Shown here piece after piece: positions 53,301 through 62,520 of a DNA stretch of 64,000 bases. Location: the NCBI GenBank assembly GCA_022792135.1, contig JAAWAM010000029.1:1-64000 (forward strand). The letters run 5' to 3'. The notes below the pieces were generated by a model. It was not told the DNA's origin. It ran no database searches and saw nothing but the letters and a program-made list of their open reading frames with translations. The position numbers and the translations under genes are program-made. Positions within the stretch are counted from its first letter, which is position 1. Every line of letters begins with the position of its first letter. The stretch comes from Clostridia bacterium (lineage in GTDB: Bacteria > Bacillota > Clostridia > TANB77 > CAG-508).

Positions 53301-54486
53301 TTTTACCCTCCTCTTCTTTTGTCTTTGGTTTGGTTGTTTTTTTGGTTGTATTTTTTTTCTTACTTACCTTTCCTTTTGCTTTATTGACTATCTCTTTACC
53401 TAAAATATCTTGATTTTCTTCTATGATCAAATACGCCATTTCTTTTATTAATTCATCCATTTCTGCTTCTTTTTCTTTTGCTCTTTTTTCGATTTCTCTT
53501 TCTTCTATTACTTCATCTATTATTTCATTTGCTGTTCTGATAGCTTCTTGCTCTATTCTTTTATCTAGTTCTTTAATTCTCTTTTCTAATACATCTTGTG
53601 CTGTTATGTACAATTCTTCATACCCTGCTTTTAAAGCTTTTTCTAAATCATAGGTTTCTGATTCATCTCTGTTATAGGCAATATATAATAATTCTGCTAA
53701 TTCATTTGAATCTAAAATCTTTCCTTTTACACCACATACACCTAAAGCATTTATGATAGATTGTGATTTTGTATATAAATCTGAAAATGCCATATTACTA
53801 ATCTCTTCTTTAGCAAAACTATTGGTATTAATATCCTCTGGTACATAATCAATAATAATATAATAGTGTTTTCTTAAAATATTTTTATTGAGACTCATTC
53901 TTTCTGTATTATTTACAATATCAACACCATATTCATATAAATTTCTTTCTTTTGTTACTTCTAATCTGGCTTTTTTGATGTCTTCTACTGCATAATCCAT
54001 ATTTTCTTTTCTGTTTAATTCCATTTGTTTTTTTACCAATCGGTCTTGAATCTCTCTTACTTTTTCTTTATATTTTACAATTCCACTTTCTAAGTTAACG
54101 GTCCTTGTTTGTACATAAATTTGAATGGGATATCGAAGTGTATTTAGAAATTGTAAAAATCCTTGCTCTACACTATTTCTTTCTAATCCTGACATTAAAT
54201 CATAATTAATTCCTTGACATTCAATAACCATTAAAAATTTGTTTCCGTTTTTTCTAACAATCATATTGTCTTCTATTTTATCAAATTCCATAAATGAAAA
54301 AATAGATTGTTTATTATAATTTGTTGCTTCCAAAGGTTTTGAGTTTTGTACTATTTTCTCTTTTCTATTTTTAGGCTGTTTGGTTTTAATTCTTAATACA
54401 ATATATATGAATATTAAAACAAATAATATTGTTATCATTGCCATTAATATAATTGTAAGTAAATTGGTTATTTCATCACTATTCAT
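53287..54486 (-). CDS. Membrane-anchored TraC/VirB4-N-like T4SS protein
   Basis: A 399-aa protein with one N-terminal span (about residues 8-31), then a domain (60-240) that resembles the N-terminal domain of VirB4: FMEFDKIEDNMIVRKNG, FLQFLNTLRYPIQIYVQTRT, HYYIIIDYVPEDI. The C terminus is a long charged coiled coil ending in a Lys/Thr-rich tail. No P-loop. It overlaps both PrgI (8 bases) and VirB4 (14 bases). Probably a structural partner of VirB4, i.e. a split or duplicated VirB4 N-domain. Confidence 0.75.
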   Translation of the reverse strand: MNSDEITNLLTIILMAMITILFVLIFIYIVLRIKTKQPKNRKEKIVQNSKPLEATNYNKQSIFSFMEFDKIEDNMIVRKNGNKFLMVIECQGINYDLMSGLERNSVEQGFLQFLNTLRYPIQIYVQTRTVNLESGIVKYKEKVREIQDRLVKKQMELNRKENMDYAVEDIKKARLEVTKERNLYEYGVDIVNNTERMSLNKNILRKHYYIIIDYVPEDINTNSFAKEEISNMAFSDLYTKSQSIINALGVCGVKGKILDSNELAELLYIAYNRDESETYDLEKALKAGYEELYITAQDVLEKRIKELDKRIEQEAIRTANEIIDEVIEEREIEKRAKEKEAEMDELIKEMAYLIIEENQDILGKEIVNKAKGKVSKKKNTTKKTTKPKTKEEEGKNEEK

Positions 54487-54826
54487 CTTTTGTTTCCTCC
54501 TTTAAATAGATATATATTTTATTTTTTCCTCTTTTAAAATTAATCCATCTTTTTATAACATCATCAATTGCTTCTCCTCCTGTCTTCTCTGTTAACTTGA
54601 ATTTCTTACTTTCTGGTATTTTAAATGTGCCTATACAAAATCCAATTACTCCTAATAATAAAACAGAAGCTATTCCTATCATCTGCAATCCTAATAGACT
54701 AAATATAAAATAAAATATTCCTCCTATTGTTGCTCCTATGCCTGTGTAAGCTAATGCTTTTATAGAAAAAATATATAAAATTCTACTTTCTCCTTTATAA
54801 TCTCTTGGAATTTCATATGTTCTCAT
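54479..54826 (-). CDS. PrgI/VirB3-like T4SS inner-membrane protein
   Basis: A 115-aa protein starting RTYEIPRDYKGESRILYIF, the PrgI-family opening, with two membrane segments (about 22-45 and 50-70) and a charged tail. VirB3-type subunit feeding VirB4. AAAGGGGG lies before ATG 54826; an earlier start at 54850 would overlap that site. Confidence 0.88.
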   Translation of the reverse strand: MRTYEIPRDYKGESRILYIFSIKALAYTGIGATIGGIFYFIFSLLGLQMIGIASVLLLGVIGFCIGTFKIPESKKFKLTEKTGGEAIDDVIKRWINFKRGKNKIYIYLKEETKDE

Positions 54827-54969
54827 GATTTTGCCCCCTTTTTGACACATTTATCTTATTATATACATTATACCAGAAAAAACGTTTAAAAGCGACCTTT
54901 TCTCAAGTTTTTTTCTTATTTAAGATAATTGTAATCATTCTGTAATCACTCTGTAATAATTTTATTAAA

Positions 54970-55015
54970 AAAAACCATTAAATGTTGATTTTTAATCTAA
55001 CATCTAATGGTTTTT
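54970..55015 (-). terminator. Terminator between pilin genes and the rest of the T4SS operon
   Basis: AAAAACCATTA / TAATGGTTTTT with inner ATGTT/AACAT, minus-strand T-tract. Placed after the fourth pilin gene, it would make the pilin mRNA more abundant than the downstream machinery mRNA. No new promoter is clear in the spacer 54851-54969. Confidence 0.75.
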
Positions 55016-55027
55016 CTTATACATTTC

Positions 55028-55393
55028 TTAAACAGTTACTGTATTAGCGAAATTGAATACAACACTAGCTATTGTTGAAGCTGCAAATACTAATGCTGCA
55101 CCAATAATGTATGGTAATAATGTTTTCTTGTATTCTGCTTTTTCTTCTGCACTACCCATCATATATTTAACACCTAATACAATTAAAACTACTACTGATA
55201 CAATAGATCCCACTGTACTTACAATACTAATGATATTTTGACCTAATGTATCAATTTTGTCTGTATTAGCTGTTGCTCCACTTCCATCATATTTACTTGG
55301 ATCTGGTGCTGCAAATACTGGTAACATTGTGGATATAACCATAAATGACATCATTAACATAATTAAAACCTTATATATTGTTTTTTTGTTCAT
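55028..55393 (-). CDS. VirB2/TrbC-like pilin paralog 1
   Basis: A 121-aa protein with a signal peptide (to about residue 28, PVFAAPDPS), and two hydrophobic helices flanking the conserved segment LGVKYMMGSAEEKAEYKKTLLPYIIGAALVF (in parts). This matches TrbC/VirB2 pilins of Gram-positive T4SS. Terminator follows. Closest in sequence to the paralog at 55488. Confidence 0.88.
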   Translation of the reverse strand: MNKKTIYKVLIMLMMSFMVISTMLPVFAAPDPSKYDGSGATANTDKIDTLGQNIISIVSTVGSIVSVVVLIVLGVKYMMGSAEEKAEYKKTLLPYIIGAALVFAASTIASVVFNFANTVTV

Positions 55394-55487
55394 TTTTTGC
55401 CTCCTTTTATTTTTTCTTTATATGTATTTTTCTTTGTAACCTTGACAAAGAATTTTAATAACTACAATTATTTATATTATACTATAT

Positions 55488-55823
55488 TTATAAATTAAAT
55501 GCAAGATTGTATAAGATACTTGCTATCCTAGAAGCTCCGAATACTAAAATACATCCTATTACATAGGGTAACATACTTTTTTTATATTCTGCCTTTTCTT
55601 CTACACTTCCCATCATATATCTAATTCCTATAATAATTAAAACAACTACCGAACTTATTGATGCAACTGTTGAAATTACTTTTATCACATTTTGCCCAAA
55701 ATCTTCAATTCCTTTTTCTTTTGTAGTACTAGTACCTGGTAAGTCCCCAATTCCAAAGCTATATACAGGAATATAACTAGCTATGATTAATAGAATTAAA
55801 CACAATATCATTGTTTTTTTCAT
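55488..55823 (-). CDS. VirB2/TrbC-like pilin paralog 2
   Basis: A 111-aa member of the same family: signal peptide, then IIIGIRYMMGSVEEKAEYKK and YVIGCILVFGASRIAS. Fifteen bases from the next paralog; AGGTGAG before ATG 55823. Confidence 0.88.
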   Translation of the reverse strand: MKKTMILCLILLIIASYIPVYSFGIGDLPGTSTTKEKGIEDFGQNVIKVISTVASISSVVVLIIIGIRYMMGSVEEKAEYKKSMLPYVIGCILVFGASRIASILYNLAFNL

Positions 55824-55838
55824 TTTCTCACCTACTTC

Positions 55839-56231
55839 TTATTCCACAGCAGATAATATATTAACTGCTATTTTCCAAATTCCAAAAGCTCCGAATACAA
55901 CGATACATCCTACAGCATATGCTAAAAGCGTTTCTTTCAATTCTGCTTTATCCTCTACGCTTCCTACCATATATTTAATTCCTAAAATAACTCCTACTAT
56001 AACAGCAACTATAAAACCTACACCTAATAACAAATTATATAGAAAATTGGATGTTTGATGTAGTTCTTCTTCATTTAGTCTAGCACGTTTATGTCCTTCT
56101 GTAATAAAATCTTCTGCTCCTCCCATAATATCATCTATGGTCCCTGCTGCAAATGAAGTATTAAAAAAAATAGTAACTGCTATACTGAATAGAATTAGGA
56201 TTAACACTAATTTTTTTAGTATTCTTTTCAT
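55839..56231 (-). CDS. VirB2/TrbC-like pilin paralog 3
   Basis: A 130-aa paralog with the diverged core VILGIKYMVGSVEDKAELKE and LLAYAVGCIVVFGAFGIW. It has a longer N-terminal loop with a helical KRARLNEEELHQTSNF segment after the signal peptide. AGAGGTG before ATG 56231. Confidence 0.85.
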   Translation of the reverse strand: MKRILKKLVLILILFSIAVTIFFNTSFAAGTIDDIMGGAEDFITEGHKRARLNEEELHQTSNFLYNLLLGVGFIVAVIVGVILGIKYMVGSVEDKAELKETLLAYAVGCIVVFGAFGIWKIAVNILSAVE

Positions 56232-56260
56232 GTATCATCACCTCTTTATTTTTCATCGGT

Positions 56261-57010
56261 TTAACTATTTATACTATTTATTAAGCTAAATGCAATCGCT
56301 AGTATGTTAGTAATTCCAAATACTAATACTGCTCCTATTACATAAGGAATCATTGTCTTTTTATATTCTGCTTTTTCTTCTACACTACCTATTATATATT
56401 TAAAACCTATTATGATTAAAACAATAACTGATAAAATGGATCCAATTGTCCTAATTGCACCTATTACAATGTTTCCTATTTTTTGTAGTTTAGTAGCATC
56501 TTTTACATCTTCTGTGCTATTTGGTACCCAATCTCCCGCAGAAAATTTTTTTAATGGTTCTCCTAAGTCTTCTTCTATTTCTATTTCTTCTGGCTCCTTT
56601 TTATTGTTTTGTTTTTCTATTTCTGCTATTTTTGAATTAATAAGAGTCATTAGTTGTGTTACCTTATTATAATCTTCTTTTAAGCTCTGTTTTTTCTGAG
56701 AAGTGTCGGGAAGTAAATTAATATCTCTTTGAAGTGTTTGTTTACGTTTTTTACAATCTTCTAATATTTTTTCTAATTCTTTTTTTGTTTCTGGCAAATT
56801 TTTACGATTGTATTTATATTCTGGATAATTTTTCTTTTGTTCTTCTTCTTCCTTTTCTAATTCTTCTTTTGTTTTTGAAGAATCTCCTGTTTCTTGATCA
56901 ATTGCATCTCCTGGTGCACCATAACTAATAGGAATGTTACTAAAATTTATTGATAAGAAAATTAAAATCAATATTGCAAATATTTGCATCTTTAATTTTT
57001 TATTTTTCAT
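56261..57010 (-). CDS. VirB2/TrbC-like pilin paralog 4 with long charged extension
   Basis: A 249-aa paralog. After the signal peptide (to about residue 33) an extra 110 residues of charged, coiled-coil-like sequence (KTKEELEKEEEEQKKNYPEY, then NLPETKKELEKILEDCKKRK) precede the pilin core IIIGFKYIIGSVEEKAEYKK / YVIGAVLVFGITNILA. It may be a tip, base or length-control variant of the pilus. First gene of the T4SS operon; GGAGG before ATG 57010. Confidence 0.83.
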   Translation of the reverse strand: MKNKKLKMQIFAILILIFLSINFSNIPISYGAPGDAIDQETGDSSKTKEELEKEEEEQKKNYPEYKYNRKNLPETKKELEKILEDCKKRKQTLQRDINLLPDTSQKKQSLKEDYNKVTQLMTLINSKIAEIEKQNNKKEPEEIEIEEDLGEPLKKFSAGDWVPNSTEDVKDATKLQKIGNIVIGAIRTIGSILSVIVLIIIGFKYIIGSVEEKAEYKKTMIPYVIGAVLVFGITNILAIAFSLINSINS

Positions 57011-57038
57011 AAAAACCTCCATTTTATCTTATAAACAT

Positions 57039-57067
57039 ATTATAAACTATTTCTATCCTTTTTTCAA
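57039..57067 (-). promoter_or_regulatory. Promoter of the T4SS operon
   Basis: On the minus strand, TTGAAA (57062-57067), 17 bases, TATAAT (57039-57044), about 25 bases before the first pilin start. Confidence 0.8.
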
Positions 57068-57162
57068 TAAATTTTGACATTTTATGATAACTTTCTTTTT
57101 ATTTCTTAACTTTTTACCTATAAAAAAAATAATATAAAGTATTAAAACTTTATACTATTTTT

Positions 57163-57252
57163 TGGCGGAGATGAGAGGGTTCGAACCTCCGCGCCCCTTT
57201 CGGGACCTAACTGTTTAGCAAACAGTCCCCTTCACCACTTGGGTACATCTCC
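57163..57252 (-). tRNA. tRNA-Ser (anticodon GCT)
   Basis: Acceptor GGAGATG / CATCTCC, anticodon arm CTGTT-TGCTA-AACAG giving GCT, long variable arm CCCGAAAGGGG, T arm GGTTCGAACC and encoded CCA (57163-57165). Reads AGC/AGU. Confidence 0.95.
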
Positions 57253-57333
57253 ATCTTATAAAACAAAAAGAAGAACATAAAATCTTAAATCTATTTTTTT
57301 ATAAATTTATGGTCTTATGTTCTATCTATAAAT

Positions 57334-57425
<92 letters not shown>

Positions 57426-57507
57426 ATCTGTTAAAAGTTATTCTTCCAACAGTCTATATATTAGCATTTATCTTAACATTTGTCAATACTATTTTTTCAT
57501 TTTTTTC

Positions 57508-58023
57508 TTATTTTATCTTATAAGTATCATCAAATGCTATCGCTTTCCTAATAGCCTCTTTTTCTTCTTCTGAAATAGTATAAGAAGATTTCCCATCTTC
57601 TACAGGTTTTGCATAAATATTAGACATTTCTCTAGAATAAATACCATTTAAGACTACCCCATCATTATTTTCGTCCAACAAAGCAAGTGCAAAACTTAAA
57701 TCGCTTCCTGTATCGTTAAAAGCATTATACCTAATTATTCCCACTTTTTGAATGCATCTTTTTAAATCATGATCCAAATTTTTTACAAGATTAACCATTT
57801 CCCCATTTTGTTTTTCTACTCTTTCTACTCGATACATATAATTTTCTAAATCTTCTTCTATGTGTTTTCCATTTCCTAATTTTTGCATGAAGTTTTTATA
57901 TTTTTTGCTAATGTTTGTTATTTTTACAATAGCTATTACAAAAGCTATTAATAAAATTACATTAAAAATTGCTACTATTAATAAAACATTTTGTATTCCT
58001 ATTATGTCTAATAAATTTTCCAT
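57508..58023 (-). CDS. DUF4446 membrane protein
   Basis: A 171-aa protein with an N-terminal membrane span (about residues 12-34), a coiled segment, then RVEKQNGEMVNLVKNLDHDL and IGIIRYNAFNDTGSDLSFALALLD-type sequence (FNDTGSDLSFALAL visible), the core of DUF4446. This family is regularly found right after parB in Clostridia. Function unknown, perhaps linked to chromosome partitioning or envelope. Confidence 0.9.
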   Translation of the reverse strand: MENLLDIIGIQNVLLIVAIFNVILLIAFVIAIVKITNISKKYKNFMQKLGNGKHIEEDLENYMYRVERVEKQNGEMVNLVKNLDHDLKRCIQKVGIIRYNAFNDTGSDLSFALALLDENNDGVVLNGIYSREMSNIYAKPVEDGKSSYTISEEEKEAIRKAIAFDDTYKIK

Positions 58024-58049
58024 GTAATCAACTCTTCCTTCTTTAAATT

Positions 58050-58889
58050 TTATTTAATTAATCCTAAAATTCTTTCTAAATCATCATTTGATGTATATTC
58101 TATAATAATCTTTCCTCGCCTTTTTCCAGCATCTAGTTTCACTTTTGAACCAAAAAAACCTTGAAAAGTATCTTCTATACTTTTATACAAGACGTGTTTT
58201 CTTTTTTGCTCTTCTTTTGTTTCTTTTACTTTTGCCTTTTTTTCCATTTGTCTTACAGTTGATCCTCGTTCTAGCATATGAATGGCTGCTAAGTATTGTT
58301 TTTCTGGATCTGTAATGGCAAGTAGCGCTTTACAATGTCCTTCTGTTATTTTTCCTTCCTTTGCCATCTCAAGTACACGTGGTTCTAAATTTAAAACCCT
58401 TACCCAGTTAGCAATTGTACTTCTCCCTTTTCCTAATTTTTTAGCTACCTCTTCTTGTGACATTCCATAATTATCGATTAAGGTTTTGATTCCCATTGCC
58501 TTTTCAACTGGATTTAAGTCTTCTCTTTGCATATTTTCGATTAATGATATTTCTGAGTTTATTTTTTCATTGTCTTCTCGAATAATTGCTGGAATCTCTG
58601 TTAATCCTGCCATTTTGGAAGCTCTCCATCTTCTTTCTCCTGCAATAATGCTATAATAACCATCTTTTTTGGTTACTACGATTGGCTGAATTAATCCATA
58701 CTCTTTGATGGAACCTGCTAATTCTTCTAATGCTTCTTGGTCAAATCTTTTTCTTGGTTGGTTTCTATTTGGCTCTACTTCCGTTATTTTTAGTGTTTTT
58801 AATAGGTCGGTTTCTTTTGCCTGTTCTTCTTCTGGAACTGGTCCAAATAAAGCATCTAATCCTTTTCCTAGTCCTGTCATTTTTGCCAT
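58050..58889 (-). CDS. parB: Chromosome-partitioning protein ParB/Spo0J
   Basis: A 279-aa ParB. It has the ParB-nuclease-like CTP-binding domain (EPNRNQPRKRFD, IIAGERRWRA), the helix-turn-helix (MSQEEVAKKLGKGRSTIANW) and a C-terminal dimer domain (about 225-279). Clamps on parS near the origin and recruits condensin. AGGAGG before ATG 58889. The parA gene is directly upstream. Confidence 0.96.
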   Translation of the reverse strand: MAKMTGLGKGLDALFGPVPEEEQAKETDLLKTLKITEVEPNRNQPRKRFDQEALEELAGSIKEYGLIQPIVVTKKDGYYSIIAGERRWRASKMAGLTEIPAIIREDNEKINSEISLIENMQREDLNPVEKAMGIKTLIDNYGMSQEEVAKKLGKGRSTIANWVRVLNLEPRVLEMAKEGKITEGHCKALLAITDPEKQYLAAIHMLERGSTVRQMEKKAKVKETKEEQKRKHVLYKSIEDTFQGFFGSKVKLDAGKRRGKIIIEYTSNDDLERILGLIK

Positions 58890-58929
58890 TTTTATCTTCC
58901 TCCTCTTGTTTTCTAATTAATTTTTAGTT

Positions 58930-59244
58930 TTACATCATATGTTTTGCCTTTTTTTCTTCTTCATTTATCTTTAAAAATTCTTTGGCAAATTTTGTATAAC
59001 TTTTTGCCCCTTTTGAACGTGGATCATATTCTGTAATTGGCATCCCATAGCTTGGTGCTTCACTTAGTCTTACATTCCTTGGTATAACTGTTTTATAGAC
59101 TTTATCTTCAAAATATTTTTTTACTTCTTTTACCACCTGATTCGATAGGTTTGTCCTCATATCATACATGGTAAGTAAAGCTCCTTCTATTTTAATGTTT
59201 TTATTTAAATGTTTTTTTACTAAGTTTACTGTATTTAATAATTG
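58930..59244 (-). CDS. parA: ParA/Soj ATPase, C-terminal part (frameshifted)
   Basis: Continuation of ParA in the next frame: QLLNTVNLVKKHLNKNIKIE (from 59244), then GALLTMYDMRTNLSNQVV and the usual Soj ending with GAKSYTKFAKEF. About 104 residues. The frame has no start codon or ribosome site of its own before ATG 59169, and the conserved region spans the joint, so this is one gene with the reading frame at 59201-59719. Confidence 0.88.
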   Translation of the reverse strand, partial: QLLNTVNLVKKHLNKNIKIEGALLTMYDMRTNLSNQVVKEVKKYFEDKVYKTVIPRNVRLSEAPSYGMPITEYDPRSKGAKSYTKFAKEFLKINEEEKKAKHMM

Positions 59245-59719
59245 TCCGAAGTCCTTCTAATGCAAAGTATTCACATTGTACTGGTATTAATACACTGTCA
59301 GATGCTGTGAAAGCATTCAAAGTAATGAGTCCTAAAGATGGTGGACAGTCAATTAAAATATAATCAAAGTTTTCTTTTACTTCGTCTAACTTTTCTTTTA
59401 ATCTCTGTTCTCTTGACATCATAGAAACTAGTTCGACTTCTGCTCCTGCTAAGTTCATATTGGCAGGACATACTTTTAAATTTTTAATAATAGTATTTTG
59501 AATTGCTTCTTTTAGTTCTGTATCGTTTACTAAGATATCATAGGTAGATGCTTCTACTTCTTTTTCTACCCCTAAACCACTTGTAGCATTCCCCTGTGGG
59601 TCTGCATCGATTAACAGTACTTTTTTATTTTTTTTGGCTAAGATAGTACCTAAATTAACGGTTGTGGTGGTTTTTCCTACACCACCTTTTTGGTTTGCTA
59701 CTGCTATTATTTTTCCCAA
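59201..59719 (-). CDS. parA: ParA/Soj ATPase, N-terminal part (frameshifted)
   Basis: The N-terminal two thirds of a ParA/MinD-type Walker ATPase. Deviant Walker A NQKGGVGKTTT begins near residue 8, DADPQGNAT follows, then IDCPPSLG, and it is in frame up to EGLR at about 59246. After one extra base near 59245 the frame ends in a spurious tail at 59201. TTG 59719 is taken as start (GGAGG eight bases upstream, giving the canonical Soj start MGKIIAVANQKGG); ATG 59734 has no ribosome site. Works with ParB in origin segregation and Spo0A control. Confidence 0.9.
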   Translation of the reverse strand: MGKIIAVANQKGGVGKTTTTVNLGTILAKKNKKVLLIDADPQGNATSGLGVEKEVEASTYDILVNDTELKEAIQNTIIKNLKVCPANMNLAGAEVELVSMMSREQRLKEKLDEVKENFDYILIDCPPSLGLITLNAFTASDSVLIPVQCEYFALEGLRTIIKYSKLSKKTFK

Positions 59720-59797
59720 TTTTATTGCCTCCATTTTCAGTTAATATTTATTAATAAGTTTTACTTTTTCTATACTATAATCATATAAAAATATAAG

Positions 59798-59837
59798 AAA
59801 AAAGTCAATAAAATTTAACAAATTTATTGACTTTTTT
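59798..59837 (-). terminator. Terminator between rsmG and parA
   Basis: AAAAAAGTCAATAAA / TTTATTGACTTTTTT, a 15-bp stem with a ten-base AT loop. Separates the mnmG-rsmG mRNA from parAB, which must have its own promoter in 59735-59797 (an AT-rich candidate with TATAGT near 59775). Confidence 0.85.
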
Positions 59838-59857
59838 GTTTGTGTTTTATAGTCTTT

Positions 59858-60580
59858 TTATGAAATCGGTTCTTTTGCAGGTAATCCAGGCTTTCTCGGA
59901 TATTTACTTGGTGTTTTTTCTATCTTTTTTATGGTTATAATATTCCTTTTCATATCTGTATTTGGTAAAGAAAAATCGTTGATATCACAAATTTTTCCTC
60001 CTAAAACAAAAATTGCTTTTTTACTCTTTTCTAGTTCTTCTTTTACATCAGAACCTTTCATACAAATACATTTCCCTCCTTCTTTTACCAAAGGAATTAA
60101 ATATTCTGACAAAGTGGCAAGATTAGCAACTGCTCTTGAGGTTGCTATGTCAAACTTCTCACGATATTTTTTATTTCTCCCAAATTCTTCTGCTCTACTA
60201 TGTATGGTTTCTATCTTTTCCAATTTTAATGTTTTGATAACTTCATTTAAAAAATTAAGTCTCTTATTTAAAGAATCTACTAATATGATTTTAATATCCT
60301 TTCGATAAATCTTTAACGGAATTCCTGGAAATCCAGCACCAGTTCCTATATCTACTATAACAGCTCCCTTTTTTATCTCTTTTTCAATGGTTAAAGAATC
60401 TACAAAATGCTTTAAAATAATTTCATGTGGCTCTGTTATCGCTGTTAAATTAATTTTTTGATTCCATTCGATTAGTAATTCCATATATTGATAAAATTGT
60501 AATATCTGTTCTTGATTCAACTCTATATGGATTTCTTTTAAATAGCCAGTTAATATTTCTTCAAATTTTTCTCTCTCCAT
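59858..60580 (-). CDS. rsmG: 16S rRNA (guanine-527-N7) methyltransferase
   Basis: A 240-aa class I methyltransferase: NLTAITEPHEIILKHFVDSL, SAM loop VDIGTGAGFPGIPLKI, and TSRAVANLATLSEYL. Standard GidB features. AAGGGG before ATG 60580; two bases from the mnmG stop, so cotranscribed. Confidence 0.96.
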   Translation of the reverse strand: MEREKFEEILTGYLKEIHIELNQEQILQFYQYMELLIEWNQKINLTAITEPHEIILKHFVDSLTIEKEIKKGAVIVDIGTGAGFPGIPLKIYRKDIKIILVDSLNKRLNFLNEVIKTLKLEKIETIHSRAEEFGRNKKYREKFDIATSRAVANLATLSEYLIPLVKEGGKCICMKGSDVKEELEKSKKAIFVLGGKICDINDFSLPNTDMKRNIITIKKIEKTPSKYPRKPGLPAKEPIS

Positions 60581-60582
60581 TT

Positions 60583-62478
60583 TTAACCCCTTTCATTTTT
60601 CATTTGTTGCAAATATACAAGAAGGACCGATATATCGGCTGGTGAAACTCCTGATATTCTAGAAGCTTGTCCAATCGAATGTGGTTTAAATTGATTTAAT
60701 TTTTGTCTTCCTTCTAAGCTAATTCCTTTTATTTTTTCATAATCTAGTTCCTCAGGAAGCAGTTTTGTTTCCAATTTTTTAAACTTTTCTACTTGTGCTT
60801 CTTGCATTTTAATATACCCTTCATATTTAATTTGTATTTCTACTTCTTCTTTTTCTTGCCATTTTAATTTTGGTCGATCCAAGTCAATTGGTAATAAATC
60901 TTCATACTTTAATTCTGTCCTTTTTAATAATTCCGACATCTTCGTTCCTGTTGTAAGTTCTGATGTGTTTTTATTTCTTAATATCTTATTTACTTCCTCA
61001 TTTGGTTTCACAATTAATTGTTTTAGTCTTTTTACTTCTTGCTCAATATGGTTTCTTTTTTCTTTAAATCTTGTATATCTTTCATCTGATATTAATCCCA
61101 TTTCATGACCAATTTCTGTTAGTCTTAAATCTGCATTATCTTGTCTTAATAAAAGTCTATATTCTGCCCTAGAAGTCATCATTCGATACGGCTCATTGGT
61201 TCCTTTGGTAACAATATCATCAATTAAAACTCCTATATATGCTTGCGTTCGATCTAAAATAAGTGGTTCTTTTCCTTCTATTTTTCTACTTGCATTAATA
61301 CCAGCAATCAATCCTTGGCAAGCTGCTTCCTCATAACCTGAAGTTCCATTGATTTGTCCTGCCATAAATAATCCACTAATTCCTTTGTATTCTAAAGACA
61401 ACTTTAAATTAGATGGGTCAATACAATCATATTCAATGGCATAAGCTGGTCTTGTAAATTCTGCTCTTTCCAACCCTGGTATTGTACGATATAAAGCAAT
61501 TTGAACATCTTCTGGTAAAGAAGAACTCATTCCCTGAACATACATTTCTTCTGTATCTAATCCAACAGGTTCTACAAAAGCCTGATGACGTGGCTTATCA
61601 CTAAATCTTACTACTTTATCTTCTATCGACGGACAATATCTAGGTCCTGTTCCTTCTATCATACCAGCATATAAGGGCGAACGATGTAAATTTTCTCTTA
61701 TAATTTTATGAGTTTCCTCATTTGTATAAGTTAAATAACAATCTACTTGTTCAAAATTCTTTGGTTCATTATCAAAAGAAAAAGCCTCTATTCCGTCATC
61801 TCCTTTTTGAACCTCCATTTTGCTAAAATCAATACTTCTTCTATTAATTCTTGCAGGTGTACCTGTCTTAAAACGAATTAGATTAATCCCTATGTTTTTC
61901 AAACAATCTGATAATTGACTAGCCGCTGCCACGCCATCTGGTCCACTTTCTTTCGAATAATCCCCTATAAATATTTTTCCTTTTAAATACGTTCCTGTGG
62001 CTACTATTACAGTTTTAACTTGATAAATTGCTCCTAAATCTGTTTTAACTGCCGCTACCTGTCCATTTTCAAGAAAGATATCCACAATTTCTCCCTGTTT
62101 TACTTCTAAATTCTCTTGTTTTTCTAAAGTATGCTTCATTTCTGCTTGATATTTTTTTCTATCTGCTTGTGCTCTTAAAGAATGTACCGCTGGTCCCTTC
62201 GAGGTGTTTAACATTTTAATTTGAATCATAGTCTTATCAATATTTTTTGCCATTTCACCACCAAGTGCATCAATTTCTCTTACTAAATGCCCTTTTGAGC
62301 TTCCCCCAATATGTGGATTGCATGGCATATTAGCAATAGCTTCTAAACTAATCGAAAAAATTAATGTTTTCTTTCCTAGCCTTGCTGCTGCTAACCCAGC
62401 TTCACACCCAGCATGTCCAGCTCCTATTACTACTACATCATATTTTCCTGCATCATATTCTCCTTTTTTTCGTTCCAT
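60583..62478 (-). CDS. mnmG: tRNA uridine-5-carboxymethylaminomethyl modification enzyme MnmG
   Basis: A 631-aa FAD protein that modifies U34 with MnmE. FAD loop [39 protein letters not shown], the second Cys motif [11 protein letters not shown], and C-terminal [13 protein letters not shown] are present. GGAGAG before ATG 62478. mnmE follows upstream after a 448-base spacer. Confidence 0.97.
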   Translation of the reverse strand: MERKKGEYDAGKYDVVVIGAGHAGCEAGLAAARLGKKTLIFSISLEAIANMPCNPHIGGSSKGHLVREIDALGGEMAKNIDKTMIQIKMLNTSKGPAVHSLRAQADRKKYQAEMKHTLEKQENLEVKQGEIVDIFLENGQVAAVKTDLGAIYQVKTVIVATGTYLKGKIFIGDYSKESGPDGVAAASQLSDCLKNIGINLIRFKTGTPARINRRSIDFSKMEVQKGDDGIEAFSFDNEPKNFEQVDCYLTYTNEETHKIIRENLHRSPLYAGMIEGTGPRYCPSIEDKVVRFSDKPRHQAFVEPVGLDTEEMYVQGMSSSLPEDVQIALYRTIPGLERAEFTRPAYAIEYDCIDPSNLKLSLEYKGISGLFMAGQINGTSGYEEAACQGLIAGINASRKIEGKEPLILDRTQAYIGVLIDDIVTKGTNEPYRMMTSRAEYRLLLRQDNADLRLTEIGHEMGLISDERYTRFKEKRNHIEQEVKRLKQLIVKPNEEVNKILRNKNTSELTTGTKMSELLKRTELKYEDLLPIDLDRPKLKWQEKEEVEIQIKYEGYIKMQEAQVEKFKKLETKLLPEELDYEKIKGISLEGRQKLNQFKPHSIGQASRISGVSPADISVLLVYLQQMKNERG

Positions 62479-62520
62479 TTTTTCTCTCCTTCCTCTTTTT
62501 ATCTCTCAATTTCTTCTCTT

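Noticed and set aside
40862..57067. Intact integrative conjugative element
   Set aside because: No relaxase, integrase or direct repeats at the tRNA-Ser genes; the tRNA 3' ends are not repeated elsewhere in the window as far as I can see.
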